Origin: JAWKWH01 sp965204295
GTDB lineage: Bacteria > Pseudomonadota > Alphaproteobacteria > Rhizobiales > Rhizobiaceae
Assembly (NCBI GenBank): GCA_965204295.1
Contig: OZ241973.1
Coordinates: 3,162,001-3,226,000 of the forward strand
Direction of reading: 5' to 3'
DNA length: 64,000 nucleotides
Below the pieces are notes generated by a model. It made no database searches and was not told where the DNA came from. It worked only from the letters and a program-made list of their open reading frames with translations. Within the stretch, counting starts at the first letter, position 1. Each line of letters starts with the position of its first letter. The position numbers and the translations under genes were made by a program. Below, in pieces: positions 24,404 to 33,709 of this stretch.

Positions 24404-26818
24404 ATGCTCTCACGGATTTGCCGAATGAAACCTTGGCGGTCGGCGGTGTTGGCGCTGGTCGTGGCGATGTTGTTGTCCGCCAACCAGGTGAGTGCTCAAA
24501 CCGGCCTTCTCGACAGTTTCACCTCCACCGGCGAAAATGCCGAAAACCTCGACACGCTGATCGGCAAGGCCCGCGAGGAGGGTTCCACCATTGTCGTCAT
24601 CAGCCCGCCGGGAATGAACGATGAGGCTGTCGAGGATAAATCCATGCCGACGACGGGTGCCGCGTTATTGCAGGCGCGCGAGAACTTTCGGCAAATGCTC
24701 ATCAAATCCCGAAATTTTTTCAAGGAGTTCGATGACACTCTTAAAGCGGCGAGCCCGGATGGTTCCCTGAGGTGGGTCGGCATCGCGATCGTCACCGCGG
24801 TGGGGGGAATGATGATCGGGCTGGGCATCTACAAACTGATTACCGGATTTTTGCGGGATCATTTTCGCCATATGCGGGAACGAAAGAACCCCACTCGCGC
24901 CCAAAAACTGGGATTTTTGCTCGCCAGATCCACGCTCCTGTTGGTTTCGACCGGCGTCATGTTCGGCATTGCGATTCTGGTTGCCGTCATTTTCGATACG
25001 GGTCATGAACCGAGCCGGATGACGATCTTCACGCTCGTCCTCAGCTACGCGATCTATCGAATTCTGCGATACGTCATATTTTTCAATGTGTTCGTTCCCG
25101 ATGCGCCCAATCTGCGAATGATCAACATTAGGGACGACCGGGCAAGAAAGATCTACCGGGACTGGTACGTCGTCGTCGGCATTTCGATTGTGATGATGGA
25201 ATTTTGCCAATGGATACTCAGACTGGGGGTCGTCCGCGATATCCACAGTTTCGCATATATCGTCGCCTCCGGCATTGTTGCGCTGATGATCGGCTATATC
25301 TCGGTGCGGCACCGGCGTGATCTGGTCGAGATCATTCGCGGCCGCGGCGAGAGCGGCGACAGGGTGCGGATGCTGGATGTCGTGGGCCGTCTGGCCCTGC
25401 CTTTGCTGCTGATCTACCTGGCGGCGGCGTGGGCCGTCAGCACATTCCGTCTGACCCTGTCCCTTCCCGACGGTTACATACTGGTCGCCGCTCCGATCAT
25501 CATTTTCATCGGTGCGATTTTTGCCTACGGCCTTTCAATCTACATCCTGGAATTGATTTACGAGCGCCGCGAAAAGAGATTCCGACGCGAACGGCTATTG
25601 CGAAATCTGCGGGAAAGCCGCGAAGCGCGTGAACGCGAGGCGGCCAGACAGCCGCCATTGGATGAGATCGACGATTCCGACGAACTGATGGACGAAGGCG
25701 AGGAAATGATCGTCTATCAGGCTGACGGGCGGCCGGAGGCGACCGCCGAATACCGGCCCGTGTTCAAGGGTTTCTTCGAGAAAAGCATAGCCGCGGTCAT
25801 CCTGGTCGTCTGCGTCGGCGAACTGGCCCGCATCTGGGGCGTGGACTACGATGTTGACGGAGGCCATCCGATTCAGATGGCGCTCGACATTCTGCTCGTC
25901 ATCCTGGTCGCCGTTTTCGGCATACGTTCCTTCAACCAGTTCATTGACCGGAAGATCGTCGAGGAGGGCGGAACGCTGGATGATACGCCTCCGGCGCCGG
26001 GTGAAGGCGACAGCGAAGGCGGGGTGGGCCAATCGCGCCTCGCCACACTGCTGCCGATCGTGCGCAATGTGGTCGTCGCGGCGCTGGTCATAGTGGTCGG
26101 CATGATTGTGTTGTCGTCGATGGGCGTGAACGTTGCGCCGTTGTTCGCCGGTGCCGGCGTTGTCGGGTTGGCGATCGGCTTTGGCGCGCAAACGCTTATC
26201 AGGGATATGTTCTCCGGCGTGTTCTTTCTGATCGACGACGCGTTCCGCAAGGGTGAGTATATCGAGGTCGGCACGGTCAAGGGCGTGATCGAGAAGATAT
26301 CGGTACGCTCGTTTCAACTCCGCCATCATCTCGGCGCGGTTCACACCGTGCCGTTTGGCGAAATCCACCAATTGACCAATTTCTCGCGCGACTGGGTGAT
26401 GATGAAATTACCGCTTCGCCTGACCTATGACACCGATGTCGAAAAAGTGCGCAAGCTGATCAAGAAGCTTGGCCAACGGCTGCTTGAGCACCCCGTCGTC
26501 GGCGATATGTTCATTCAGCCGCTGAAATCCCAGGGCGTCTACGCCATGGAGGATTCGGCGATGATTGTCCGCATCAAGTTCATGACGAAGCCCGGCGATC
26601 AATTCCTGACCCGGAAAGTGATTTACGCCGAAATTCGCGAACTGTTCGAGCGCGAGGGCATTGTCTTCGCGCACCGCGAGGTGACGGTTCGGCTGGCTGA
26701 CGGCAAAAAGGCCGAGGACCTGACCGACGAGGAACATGAAGCCATTGCTGGCTCGGTCCGCGGCGCAATAGACGGCGATGAGGCCGGGAAACCCGCTTCC
26801 ACGACCGCCGACCGGTAG
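24404..26818 (+). CDS. MscS-family mechanosensitive ion channel
   Basis: About 804 residues from the ATG at 24404, which has GGGAAG 8 bases upstream; the frame extends back to 24284. A signal peptide (LALVVAMLLSANQVSAQ) is followed by a periplasmic part, several membrane helices, a charged cytoplasmic insert rich in Arg and Glu, and the MscS pore and beta domain near the end: LFAGAGVVGLAIGFGAQTLI, then RDMFSGVFFLIDDAFRKGEY and VHTVPFGEI. It is a large inner-membrane channel of the MscK/YbdG type that relieves osmotic downshock. No RBS or overlap links it to the divergent glycosyltransferases. Confidence 0.9.
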   Translation: MLSRICRMKPWRSAVLALVVAMLLSANQVSAQTGLLDSFTSTGENAENLDTLIGKAREEGSTIVVISPPGMNDEAVEDKSMPTTGAALLQARENFRQMLIKSRNFFKEFDDTLKAASPDGSLRWVGIAIVTAVGGMMIGLGIYKLITGFLRDHFRHMRERKNPTRAQKLGFLLARSTLLLVSTGVMFGIAILVAVIFDTGHEPSRMTIFTLVLSYAIYRILRYVIFFNVFVPDAPNLRMINIRDDRARKIYRDWYVVVGISIVMMEFCQWILRLGVVRDIHSFAYIVASGIVALMIGYISVRHRRDLVEIIRGRGESGDRVRMLDVVGRLALPLLLIYLAAAWAVSTFRLTLSLPDGYILVAAPIIIFIGAIFAYGLSIYILELIYERREKRFRRERLLRNLRESREAREREAARQPPLDEIDDSDELMDEGEEMIVYQADGRPEATAEYRPVFKGFFEKSIAAVILVVCVGELARIWGVDYDVDGGHPIQMALDILLVILVAVFGIRSFNQFIDRKIVEEGGTLDDTPPAPGEGDSEGGVGQSRLATLLPIVRNVVVAALVIVVGMIVLSSMGVNVAPLFAGAGVVGLAIGFGAQTLIRDMFSGVFFLIDDAFRKGEYIEVGTVKGVIEKISVRSFQLRHHLGAVHTVPFGEIHQLTNFSRDWVMMKLPLRLTYDTDVEKVRKLIKKLGQRLLEHPVVGDMFIQPLKSQGVYAMEDSAMIVRIKFMTKPGDQFLTRKVIYAEIRELFEREGIVFAHREVTVRLADGKKAEDLTDEEHEAIAGSVRGAIDGDEAGKPASTTADR

Positions 26819-26824
26819 AACGAG

Positions 26825-27676
26825 GTGAGTTCGTTCAAAAAACCCGCGCCGCCCGAAGAGGCGAACGAAACTCCATTCGGTTCCTTCCCGGCTCACGCGA
26901 TAGTCAGAATCGCCTGGCGGCTGGCGACTACGAAACATTTGTCGCCGCAATTGCGAAGGCGATTTCGCAAGCGGCTTGCACACGGATTTCCCGGACCGTT
27001 CGATGTCACGGTCGAGGGAATTCGCCTGCGCGCATGGCCGGCCGAAAACCGCTGCGATCGGGTGGTGTTGGGGCGTGGCGAACTTCCCGAAAGCCCGGAG
27101 CGCCGCCTGATCGAGCCGTTGGTGAAACCCGGCATGACTTTCATCGATGTCGGCGCGAATGTCGGTGTCTACTCGTTGTTCGTTTCGGTAAAAACCGGAG
27201 GAACGGCCAGAATTCTGTCGCTTGAGCCGCATCCGCGCACCTATCGCAAACTGGTCGTCAACCGCCGGCTGAACGGGTTCGACAATATCCGGCCGGTCAA
27301 TATGGCCGCGGGCGAAGATACGGCGACAATGGAACTGTTTTCGGATGGCGGGGGAAATATCGGCGGCGCGTCGCTTCTGCGCGAAGCGAGTGGCGATGCC
27401 AACGCGGTCGAAATAATGGCAAGACCCATGCCTGAAATTCTCAGGGATAACACGGTCGGCGAAATCGACCTTCTCAAGGCCGATGTCGAGGGATTTGAGG
27501 ACCGGGCCGTGCTTCCGCTTTTCGAGGATGCGGCGTCCCGGCGGCTTTGGCCGTCGGCGATGCTGATCGAAACGGTTCACCGCAAATTGTGGCGGCGGGA
27601 TTTGGTGGAAATACTGCAAGGCCATGGCTATCGCGTTGCCGGCGAAACCACGGAGAATCTTCTCCTGCGGCGCTGA
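26825..27676 (+). CDS. FkbM-family SAM-dependent methyltransferase
   Basis: About 283 residues. MTFIDVGANVGVYSLF is SAM motif I, LSLEPHPRTYRKLVVN motif II, and IDLLKADVEGFEDRAV the conserved FkbM motif with the D-x-E-G-x-E pattern. FkbM proteins O-methylate sugars or polyketides. The start is taken as the GTG at 26825, 6 bases after the MscS stop; the upstream SD is poor, so translation may be coupled to MscS. Its position near glycosyltransferases would suit methylation of a glycan sugar, but it is on the opposite strand, so this is only suggestive. Confidence 0.85.
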   Translation: MSSFKKPAPPEEANETPFGSFPAHAIVRIAWRLATTKHLSPQLRRRFRKRLAHGFPGPFDVTVEGIRLRAWPAENRCDRVVLGRGELPESPERRLIEPLVKPGMTFIDVGANVGVYSLFVSVKTGGTARILSLEPHPRTYRKLVVNRRLNGFDNIRPVNMAAGEDTATMELFSDGGGNIGGASLLREASGDANAVEIMARPMPEILRDNTVGEIDLLKADVEGFEDRAVLPLFEDAASRRLWPSAMLIETVHRKLWRRDLVEILQGHGYRVAGETTENLLLRR

Positions 27677-27804
27677 TTTCAATTCGATCCTGTCTCGACT
27701 CTGTAGCGTCGCGCGGGCTCTATTTCGGCCCGACAAGCAATCCATGCGGAGGCCGGATTTGGCCGGTCGGAAAGAATTTGACGAGGCCGCCGGTCAGCGT
27801 CCGG

Positions 27805-28023
27805 TTACTGTTCGACCGATGGCCTGTCGCGAATCATCCATTTTATGATCAACATCGCCGGCAAAATCCACACCAATCCGGTGAAGAAGAAATAGGCGAG
27901 ATGAACCAGCGGGCCGGATTCGCCTAGCCGGGCCGAAGCGACCGTGGTCGCCACGAGCGCATAGACGACCACGAGCGCGATCAGCAGGATCGTTCCGATC
28001 AGTTTCTTCAGGCGGACGGGCAT
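27805..28023 (-). CDS. DUF2842 family small membrane protein
   Basis: 72 residues with two hydrophobic helices (IGTILLIALVVVYALVATTV and LAYFFFTGLVWILPAMLII). The N-terminal MPVRLKKLIGT and overall layout match DUF2842, a family typical of alphaproteobacteria and of unknown function. Stands alone, convergent to FkbM and divergent from the hydroxylase-like gene. Confidence 0.8.
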   Translation of the reverse strand: MPVRLKKLIGTILLIALVVVYALVATTVASARLGESGPLVHLAYFFFTGLVWILPAMLIIKWMIRDRPSVEQ

Positions 28024-28142
28024 GCCCGCCCAAGTTTAGGGCTTTCGGCACGATGTGTCGACACATTTCGTTTCAATCTTTGGCGGTTACGTTCTAGGAT
28101 CGGGAATCCGGCCTTGGCCGGTCGATCAACGGGTATGGACGA

Positions 28143-29123
28143 ATGCCGCGAACGCCGCTGAAAGGTTGGAACCATTCTCCCGACGTACCGCTCGCGGCAT
28201 CGCCGTTTTTTGCATGGCCGCTTCGGCCCCTCGCGATGTTGAAATGGGTGTGGAACGCCTGGTTTTTGATATCCGAGCGGCTCATCCTCGTCGGCTTCGC
28301 GTTCGCATCGTTTTATTGGTTTCAGCCGCCGCTCGAAGAGACAAAATTCCTTTCTTTCGGCTGGGTCGCGGAGATTTATATCCGAAATCTGTTGCTGATG
28401 TTCTCAGTCGCCGGCTCGCTGCATCTGTTTTTCTATACCTGGACGGCGCAGGGAAAGCGGCTGAAATTCGATCCGCGCTTGCTGATCAGGAACGGACGCC
28501 AATTCACGCTGGGCGGACAGATACGCGACAATATGTTCTGGTCGCTCGGCAGCGGCGTGGCGGTGTGGACGGCATACGAGGTCTTGATGTTCTGGGCCAT
28601 GGCGAACGGCCATGCGCCGGTTCTGACCTGGGCGGCGAGCCCGGTATGGTTCGTGGCGCTTTTCCTGCTGATCCCGGTCTGGGAGAGTTTCTATTTCTAC
28701 TGGATTCACCGTCTGTTGCACGTGCCGCCGCTCTACAGGCACGTGCACTCGCTGCACCATCGCAATATCAATGTCGGGCCATGGTCCGGCCTTTCGATGC
28801 ATCCGCTTGAACACGTCATCTTTCTCGGGTCGGTTTCGATCCACTGGATTGTCGCCGCTCATCCGGTGCACATCCTCTATCACATGCAATATCTGACGCT
28901 TACCGCCGCGACCACGCATACCGGTTTCGAAGGTATTCTTGCCGGCGGCGAAAACCGCCTCAAACTGGGAACTTTCCATCATCAGATGCATCACCGCTAC
29001 TTCGAGTGCAATTACGGTTCCCTGGAGGTTCCCTGGGACAAGCTCTTCGGGTCGTTTCACGACGGGACCGCCGAGGCCGGCGAACGCATGAAGGAACGGC
29101 GGCGGCGGATCATGGGCGGATAG
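28143..29123 (+). CDS. Fatty acid hydroxylase / sterol desaturase superfamily membrane protein
   Basis: About 326 residues. The eight-histidine di-iron signature is visible: HRLLH (HxxxH, about residue 196), HSLHH (HxxHH, about 209), HPLEH and HHQMHH near 280. Four to five hydrophobic segments surround them (LILVGFAFASFYWF, LLLMFSVAGSLHLFFYTW, WFVALFLLIPVWESFYFYW). It would use O2 and reductant to hydroxylate or desaturate a lipid in the membrane. A DegT aminotransferase follows 13 bases later in the same direction. The lipid substrate is not known. Confidence 0.88.
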   Translation: MPRTPLKGWNHSPDVPLAASPFFAWPLRPLAMLKWVWNAWFLISERLILVGFAFASFYWFQPPLEETKFLSFGWVAEIYIRNLLLMFSVAGSLHLFFYTWTAQGKRLKFDPRLLIRNGRQFTLGGQIRDNMFWSLGSGVAVWTAYEVLMFWAMANGHAPVLTWAASPVWFVALFLLIPVWESFYFYWIHRLLHVPPLYRHVHSLHHRNINVGPWSGLSMHPLEHVIFLGSVSIHWIVAAHPVHILYHMQYLTLTAATTHTGFEGILAGGENRLKLGTFHHQMHHRYFECNYGSLEVPWDKLFGSFHDGTAEAGERMKERRRRIMGG

Positions 29124-29136
29124 GATCGGCCAATCG

Positions 29137-30333
29137 ATGTCCGGACGTTTTGAAAAGTCCTTCACGCAACAGGAAACGATCGACGATGACGCCATTGCGC
29201 GGGTGGCGGAAATCCTGCGGGGCGGCAGGCTGCATCGCTACAACAGGGTCGCCGGCGAGGAGAGTGAAACCGCCGCTCTGGAGCGGGAGTTCGCCGGGTG
29301 GCAGGGCGTGAAATACTGCGTCGCCGCCGCATCCTGCGGACAGGCGTTGCAGATCGCCTTGCGCGCCGCCGGGGTGACGCCCGGCGACAAGGTGCTTGCG
29401 AATGCCTACACGCTGGCGCCGGTTCCGGGGGCGATTTTTTCCGTCGCAGCGGAGCCCGTGCTGGTGGAAATCGACGACAACTGGCACACCGATATTGTCG
29501 ATCTGCGCAACAAGGCCAAAGCCGGCGGCGCGCGGTATTTTCTGTTGTCTCACATGCGCGGGCATATCGCCGACATGGACGCGATCACCGCCGTCTGCAC
29601 GGAGTTCGGCCTGACGATGATCGAGGATTGCGCCCACACGATGGGTGCGAGGTGGAACGGAGCGCGATCCGGTAATTTCGGCAAAGCGGCGTGCTTTTCG
29701 ACCCAGACCTACAAGCATATCAATTCCGGCGAGGGCGGTTTGCTCGCGACCGACGATGAGGAACTTGCGGCCCGCGCGGTAATCGCGTCGGGTTCCTACA
29801 TGAACTACGCGGCTCATGGCGCGATTCCCGATGAGGAGGTGTTCCGCAGGGTTCGTCTCGATGTGCCTAACTGTTCGGCCAGAATGGACAATCTTCGCGC
29901 CGCACTCGTACGACGCCAATTGCCGGGGCTTGAAAACAACATCGCCCGCTGGAACGCGAGATACCGGATTATCGAGGACGGGCTGCGGCGCGCGACCGGA
30001 CTGCGCATTGTCTACCGCCGGCAGCACGAGGCTTTTGTCGGATCGTCGATCCAGTTCCATGCCGACGGTCTGAAGCATGGGTCGATCCCGCAATTCGTGG
30101 ATTTGTGCGCCCGCCGGGGCGTCGAAATCAAATGGTTCGGAGCCGATGAACCGGCGGGATTCACCAGCCGTTTCGATAGCTGGCGCTACCTTGGCGATCC
30201 GCCGAATCTGCCAAAAACCTTGGCGGCGCTGGCGACGACTTGCGATATGCGCATTCCGCTGACATTCGACGAGGCCGATTGCCGCCAGATTGCGTCGATT
30301 GTCGCGGAGACCGCCAATACGTTCGTCCGATAA
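29137..30333 (+). CDS. DegT/DnrJ/EryC1/StrS-family PLP aminotransferase
   Basis: About 398 residues. STQTYKHINSGEGGLLAT carries the Schiff-base lysine with the trailing G-E-G-G typical of sugar aminotransferases; MIEDCAHTMGARW is the cofactor-binding Asp region; FAGWQGVKYCVAAASCGQAL is the entry motif. Members transaminate nucleotide-linked keto sugars. The context (a hydroxylase-like membrane protein upstream, glycan genes elsewhere in the window) suggests a modified amino sugar or lipid, but no linked sugar ketoreductase is seen here. Confidence 0.88.
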   Translation: MSGRFEKSFTQQETIDDDAIARVAEILRGGRLHRYNRVAGEESETAALEREFAGWQGVKYCVAAASCGQALQIALRAAGVTPGDKVLANAYTLAPVPGAIFSVAAEPVLVEIDDNWHTDIVDLRNKAKAGGARYFLLSHMRGHIADMDAITAVCTEFGLTMIEDCAHTMGARWNGARSGNFGKAACFSTQTYKHINSGEGGLLATDDEELAARAVIASGSYMNYAAHGAIPDEEVFRRVRLDVPNCSARMDNLRAALVRRQLPGLENNIARWNARYRIIEDGLRRATGLRIVYRRQHEAFVGSSIQFHADGLKHGSIPQFVDLCARRGVEIKWFGADEPAGFTSRFDSWRYLGDPPNLPKTLAALATTCDMRIPLTFDEADCRQIASIVAETANTFVR

Positions 30334-30432
30334 TTGTCGCCGCGACCGCGCGTCACGCATCATTCCGGCTTGAAAGTCGCGGCGGATTGCGCCAGTTGAG
30401 GCGGCGAGGGGGCCGCGACCGCGGATTGAACG

Positions 30433-31530
30433 ATGGCTGCTGCCGAGACCGGTTTCACCCCGATTATCCGTACGGATGAAAAATTGCGCAACCGGGCGCT
30501 GGTTCGCGCCTGGCTTCATGTCGTCCTCGCCGCCCTGTTTGCGCTGGTGCTGGTCGGCGGCGCGACGCGATTGACCGATTCCGGCCTGTCAATCACCGAA
30601 TGGAAGCCGATTCATGGCGTCATTCCGCCGTTTTCCGCCGCCGATTGGGCAAAAGAGTTCGAAAAATACAAGCAAATTCCCGAATACCGGCAGATCAACA
30701 AGGGCATGAGCCTGGATGAGTTCAAGACCATTTTCCGGTGGGAATGGGGTCACCGGGTGCTCGCGCGGGGCGTCGGTTTCGTCTTTGCCGTTCCGCTTGC
30801 CTTTTTCTGGCTGACGGGCCGGCTGGAACGGCGGCTCAAGCCGAAATTATTCGGCATTTTCGCGCTGGGCGGACTTCAGGGGGCGATCGGCTGGTGGATG
30901 GTCTCCTCAGGGCTGGTGGAACGGGTCAATGTCAGCCAGTACCGGCTGGCCACTCACCTGACGATCGCCTGCGTCATATTCGCCGCGACCATGCTGGTCG
31001 CGCGCGGCCTTGCGCCGCACGGCGAGGCGCCGGCGGGGCGTTCGACGCGGAGATTTGCCGGATTCATCGTGCTGGCCGTGCTGGTTCAGATCTATCTCGG
31101 CGGTCTGGTGGCTGGTCTCGACGCCGGTCTTGCCTACAACACCTGGCCTCTGATGGACGGACGCTGGTGGCCGGGCGATCTGCTGGCGATTGAGCCCGCG
31201 TGGCGGAATTTCTTCGAAAACCCGAAAACGGTGCAGTTCATTCATCGGCTCGGAGCCTGCGCGATCGTGCTGTTGGCGCTGTGGCATGCGGCGGCGACCG
31301 TCGCGGGCGAGGGTGCTTCTTCAACCCATGCCCGCCGCGCCGTTCTCTTGCAACTTCCGGTCATGGCGCAAGCCGCGATCGGAATCGCCGCCCTGGTCAT
31401 GCAGGCGCCGTTGCACTGGGCGCTGGCGCATCAGGGCATGGCGTTGATCGTGCTGGGCTTCGCCTGCGCCCATTGGCGCGGGACAAAGGGGGCGTACCCG
31501 GCCGAGACGGACGTCAGGACGTGGAACTGA
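30433..31530 (+). CDS. ctaA: Heme A synthase (COX15/CtaA)
   Basis: About 365 residues, the type 2 length found in alphaproteobacteria. Eight membrane helices are expected. VGGATRLTDSGLSITEWKPI near the N-terminus is the CtaA signature; His residues in EWGHRVLARG, RLATHLTIA, VQFIHRLGA and LAHQGMAL are the heme ligands at the expected places. It oxidises the C8 methyl of heme O to make heme A for the aa3-type cytochrome oxidase. Its 3' end overlaps the convergent argC by 17 bases. Confidence 0.95.
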   Translation: MAAAETGFTPIIRTDEKLRNRALVRAWLHVVLAALFALVLVGGATRLTDSGLSITEWKPIHGVIPPFSAADWAKEFEKYKQIPEYRQINKGMSLDEFKTIFRWEWGHRVLARGVGFVFAVPLAFFWLTGRLERRLKPKLFGIFALGGLQGAIGWWMVSSGLVERVNVSQYRLATHLTIACVIFAATMLVARGLAPHGEAPAGRSTRRFAGFIVLAVLVQIYLGGLVAGLDAGLAYNTWPLMDGRWWPGDLLAIEPAWRNFFENPKTVQFIHRLGACAIVLLALWHAAATVAGEGASSTHARRAVLLQLPVMAQAAIGIAALVMQAPLHWALAHQGMALIVLGFACAHWRGTKGAYPAETDVRTWN

Positions 31531-32470
31531 GCCGGGCCGGCCCCGCTCCGATCATCAAATCCATGCTTTGCACGCAAGCGCCGGATGCGCCCTTGCCGAG
31601 ATTGTCGAGCACCGCGACCAGATTGGCCTGACCGCCGCCCGGTTCGCCGAGCACATGCAGCTTCATCGAATCATTTCCGACCAGTCCGGTCGGTTCGATC
31701 GTTTCGAGCGCGGCGGATTCCTCAAGCGGAACGACCCGCACGATTTCCTGACCCTCATAGTGGGCCGTGAGCGCGGCATGGATGTCGGCAATATCGGGCG
31801 ATCCGTTCAGCAGGTCGAGATGCAGCGGCGCCTGCACGGTCATCCCTTGCGCATATCGGCCGACATTGGGCGTAAACAGCGGCCTTCGGATCAACTTTCC
31901 GTGGGTCCGGATTTCCGGCACATGTTTGTGTGCGAGCGCCAGCGCATAGAGATAGGCCGGAGCGTTGACGGGATTTGGGTCGTTTTCATCCTCGAACCGC
32001 GCGATCAAGGCCCTGCCGCCACCGGAATAGCCGGAGATGGCGTTGATGGTGACCGGATAGTCGGCGGGCAGCAGGCGCGCCGCGGTCAGCGGCCGGATCA
32101 GCGCTATGGCGCCCGTCGAATAACAACCCGGGTTCGACACTTTTTCCGCCCCGGAGATTTTCCCCGCGTGACCGGGTTCCAGTTCCGCGAATCCGAACAC
32201 CCAGTCCGGGTCGGTCCGGTGCGCGGTCGATGCGTCGATGAACCGTGTGTTCGAGCCCGCCGCCAGTTCAACCGACTCTTTCGCGCCGGCATCCGGCAGA
32301 CAAAGAATGGCGATGTCCGCCGCTTTCAGCCGGTCGGCGCGGATATCCTTGTCGCGCCGGTCTTCATGGGCGATCGCCAGCAGTTCGATATCGCCGCGAC
32401 CCTGAAGCCGCCGCCTGATCCGCAGACCGGTTGTGCCGTGTTCGCCGTCGATGAAAATTCTGGGAGCCAT
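31514..32470 (-). CDS. argC: N-acetyl-gamma-glutamyl-phosphate reductase (short type)
   Basis: About 318 residues, matching the shorter class of ArgC. The NADP-binding opening IFIDGEHGTTGLRIRRRL and the catalytic cysteine in VSNPGCYSTGAIALIRPL identify it; AISGYSGGGRALI is the other conserved loop. It makes N-acetylglutamate semialdehyde in arginine biosynthesis. It lies 77 bases downstream of an agmatinase-like gene on the same strand, so the two arginine-related genes may be cotranscribed. Confidence 0.93.
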   Translation of the reverse strand: MAPRIFIDGEHGTTGLRIRRRLQGRGDIELLAIAHEDRRDKDIRADRLKAADIAILCLPDAGAKESVELAAGSNTRFIDASTAHRTDPDWVFGFAELEPGHAGKISGAEKVSNPGCYSTGAIALIRPLTAARLLPADYPVTINAISGYSGGGRALIARFEDENDPNPVNAPAYLYALALAHKHVPEIRTHGKLIRRPLFTPNVGRYAQGMTVQAPLHLDLLNGSPDIADIHAALTAHYEGQEIVRVVPLEESAALETIEPTGLVGNDSMKLHVLGEPGGGQANLVAVLDNLGKGASGACVQSMDLMIGAGPARLSSTS

Positions 32471-32547
32471 TGCCGCCCGCCTTCTGTCGCAATTCGCCTT
32501 GGAGTCGCGGTGTTCTCCGGAAGATCCGTTCCGAAGCGCCGGTGCGC

Positions 32548-33498
32548 TTATCGTCGCGCGCGCCGTTCCGCGATCAGTCCAAGGTAGTGCATTGCAACAG
32601 TCGCTCCGGCTATCGCCGTGATGTCGGCGTGGTCGTATGCGGGCGCGACTTCAACCACATCGGCCCCAACCATGTCAAGGGCACCGAGTTTACGCAACAC
32701 GGACAGAATCCTGGCGGTTGACGGTCCGCCGGCGACCGGCGTGCCCGTGCCCGGAGCGAAGGCCGGATCGAGGCAATCCACGTCAAAGGTGATATAGGAT
32801 TTTGCGCCGCCGGTGCGCTCCAGGATCGCTTCCGCGATCCCTCCCGGACTCATTTCCTCGATGTCATGACCGAACAGGATTCTGATGCCGCAATCTTCCG
32901 GCGCGTGGGTGCGAACGCCGATCTGTATCGATTTTTCCGGGTCGATGATGCCGTCGCGCACGGCGCGGACGACAAACGATCCGTGATCGATGCGTCCGCC
33001 GTCATCGAACCAGGTATCCTGATGCGCGTCGAACTGAACAAGGGCGAGGGGGCCATGCCTGGCGGCATGCGCTTTCAACAGCGGCCAGGTCACATAGTGA
33101 TCGCCGCCCAGGGACAGCAGGAACGCGCCGGATTTCATGATCTTCGCCGCCTCGCGTTCGATCTTGGCCGGCGTGCCGGAATGGTCGCCATAGTCGAGCA
33201 TGCAGTCGCCGTAATCGACAACGGCCATGTCGGCAAACAGGTCGCGGGCGAACGGATATTGCGGATCGTTGTCGAAAATCGCCGAGGCGCGGCGGATCGC
33301 CTGTGGGCCGAAGCGGGCGCCGGGCCGGTTCGATACGGCGGCATCGAACGGAATGCCCCACACCACCGCGTCGGCGCCGCTCAGTCGCCTGGTGAATTTG
33401 CGCCGCATGAAGGACAGCGCTCCGGCGTATGTCGGGTCGTCCGCCGCGCCTGTCAATTGCCGCGCGGTGAAGGCGTGATCGATGGATTTCGATGGCAT
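32548..33498 (-). CDS. speB: Agmatinase / ureohydrolase family protein
   Basis: About 316 residues from the ATG at 33498; a TTG at 33543 is also possible. All Mn-binding blocks of the arginase superfamily are present: SLGGDHYVTW (first His), VQFDAHQDTW (DAHxD), and FDVDCLDPAFAPGTGTPVAG (D-x-D with the agmatinase-type GTGTP). PFDAAVSNRPGARFGP is the N-terminal signature of agmatinase rather than arginase. It would hydrolyse agmatine to putrescine and urea. Related guanidine-type substrates are possible in this superfamily; agmatine is the default call. Confidence 0.85.
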   Translation of the reverse strand: MPSKSIDHAFTARQLTGAADDPTYAGALSFMRRKFTRRLSGADAVVWGIPFDAAVSNRPGARFGPQAIRRASAIFDNDPQYPFARDLFADMAVVDYGDCMLDYGDHSGTPAKIEREAAKIMKSGAFLLSLGGDHYVTWPLLKAHAARHGPLALVQFDAHQDTWFDDGGRIDHGSFVVRAVRDGIIDPEKSIQIGVRTHAPEDCGIRILFGHDIEEMSPGGIAEAILERTGGAKSYITFDVDCLDPAFAPGTGTPVAGGPSTARILSVLRKLGALDMVGADVVEVAPAYDHADITAIAGATVAMHYLGLIAERRARR

Positions 33499-33709
33499 GG
33501 GACGGCTCGCAGTGATTTCCGGCTGCGGCGATCCATAGTTCAACGGAATTGCTTTGCCAACAACACCGGCTGAAATCCCGGCGGCGATTGGTCATTCCCG
33601 GCGGACCGCGGCGAAAAATCTTGAATACATGTCGGTCCGGTGAAAATGGCCAGTCGCGGTGAAGGAATAATCGATGCAATCGGACCGAAGCAACCCATGA
33701 GGCTCGCCA

